Shown here one piece after another: positions 63,815 to 64,000 of a stretch of 64,000 bases of DNA. A program made the position numbers and the translations under genes. Each line of letters starts with the position of its first letter. The first letter of the stretch is position 1. Below the pieces are notes generated by a model. The model saw nothing but the letters and a program-made list of their open reading frames with translations. It had not been told where the DNA came from and searched no databases. This stretch comes from Solimonas sp036405815. GTDB taxonomy: Bacteria > Pseudomonadota > Gammaproteobacteria > Nevskiales > Nevskiaceae. The stretch lies in the NCBI GenBank assembly GCA_036405815.1, contig DASWWX010000057.1:1-64000 (forward strand). The letters run 5' to 3'.

Positions 63815-64000
63815 GCAGCGGTTCTCGTGAGTTCGTGGAGTTTGACGACCCGCAGCTCCGGGTCGACGTTTTCGGCGGCGCCGACCCAGCGCAGGCACAT
63901 CGTGCCGCGATCGTGGCCGGCGGTTTCGAGCCAGTTGGCGACGCCGGGATCGCGGTGCGCGAGCACCAGCGTGACGCTGCCGTCGGCGGCGACCTGCGCG
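63811..64000 (-). CDS. DUF1214 protein, C-terminal end only
   Basis: The last 62 codons of a gene running off the right edge. The translation AQVAADGSVTLVLAHRDP followed by GVANWLETAGHDRGTMCLRW and VGAENVDPELRVVKLHEL shows the DUF1214 C-terminal signature (DPGxxNWLxTAGHxxGxxxxRW). Its stop overlaps the sulfotransferase ATG. DUF1214/DUF1254 proteins are common beside lipid and sterol genes; function unknown. Confidence 0.85.
   Translation of the reverse strand, partial: AQVAADGSVTLVLAHRDPGVANWLETAGHDRGTMCLRWVGAAENVDPELRVVKLHELTRTAA

Overview
The window is a G+C-rich bacterial chromosome segment, almost fully coding. The order xseA<>guaB-guaA-tadA beside prmA-fis-purH, together with aidB and acpH, suggests a gammaproteobacterium. 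The many acyl-CoA enzymes, the wax ester synthase and two DUF1302 proteins would suit a lipid- or terpenoid-degrading lineage such as Nevskiales/Solimonadaceae. That placement is inference; no rRNA gene is present.

Layout. 1-5.3 kb: a reverse beta-oxidation operon (thiolase, FadB/FadJ-type multifunctional enzyme, acyl-CoA dehydrogenase cut by the left edge) with a divergent TetR gene and a palindrome over the probable thiolase promoter. 5.3-14.1 kb: an alpha/beta hydrolase; a VWA lipoprotein with an ECF sigma factor and membrane anti-sigma-like protein; a GST-GNAT-LysE operon; and a second ECF sigma/anti-sigma-like/DUF4097 cassette. 14.2-23.4 kb: housekeeping genes (purH, fis, prmA, xseA, guaB, guaA, tadA), an ankyrin protein and tRNA-Val(CAC). 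23.5-31.9 kb: a histone-H1-like SWIB protein, aidB, an isovaleryl-CoA-dehydrogenase-like/SDR/amidohydrolase operon, an esterase lipoprotein, acpH and a crotonase with an extra N-terminal half. 32-37 kb: small reverse-strand operons (NTF2-like, ion channel, SDR; YbjQ pair plus M48 protease; a lipoprotein).

37.1-44.1 kb holds the most distinctive cluster: crotonase, AtuA-family protein, TetR regulator and a three-gene biotin-dependent acyl-CoA carboxylase whose biotin carboxylase and biotin carrier are separate proteins. It resembles the atu/liu pathways for acyclic terpenes and leucine, which normally use a fused alpha subunit. A 17-bp palindrome before this operon closely resembles one before the acyl-CoA dehydrogenase operon at 29.2 kb, so one regulator may link them.

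44.1-54.2 kb: an ArsR/SRPBCC/GST operon with an operator over what looks like a leaderless start, a crotonase, an HSL-type esterase, then prpE-SDR-PTPS, in which the PTPS closely resembles the animal 6-pyruvoyltetrahydropterin synthase. A CalB-like lipase lipoprotein and a putidaredoxin-type ferredoxin/reductase pair follow. 54.2-64 kb: a wax ester synthase, two tandem DUF1302 proteins, a flavin reductase with a MarR-like tail, and a reverse operon of DUF1214 protein (cut by the right edge), sulfotransferase and SDR, then an EthD protein. Most genes process acyl-CoA thioesters or move and hydrolyse lipids. I saw no CRISPR array, insertion sequence, prophage or defence system.
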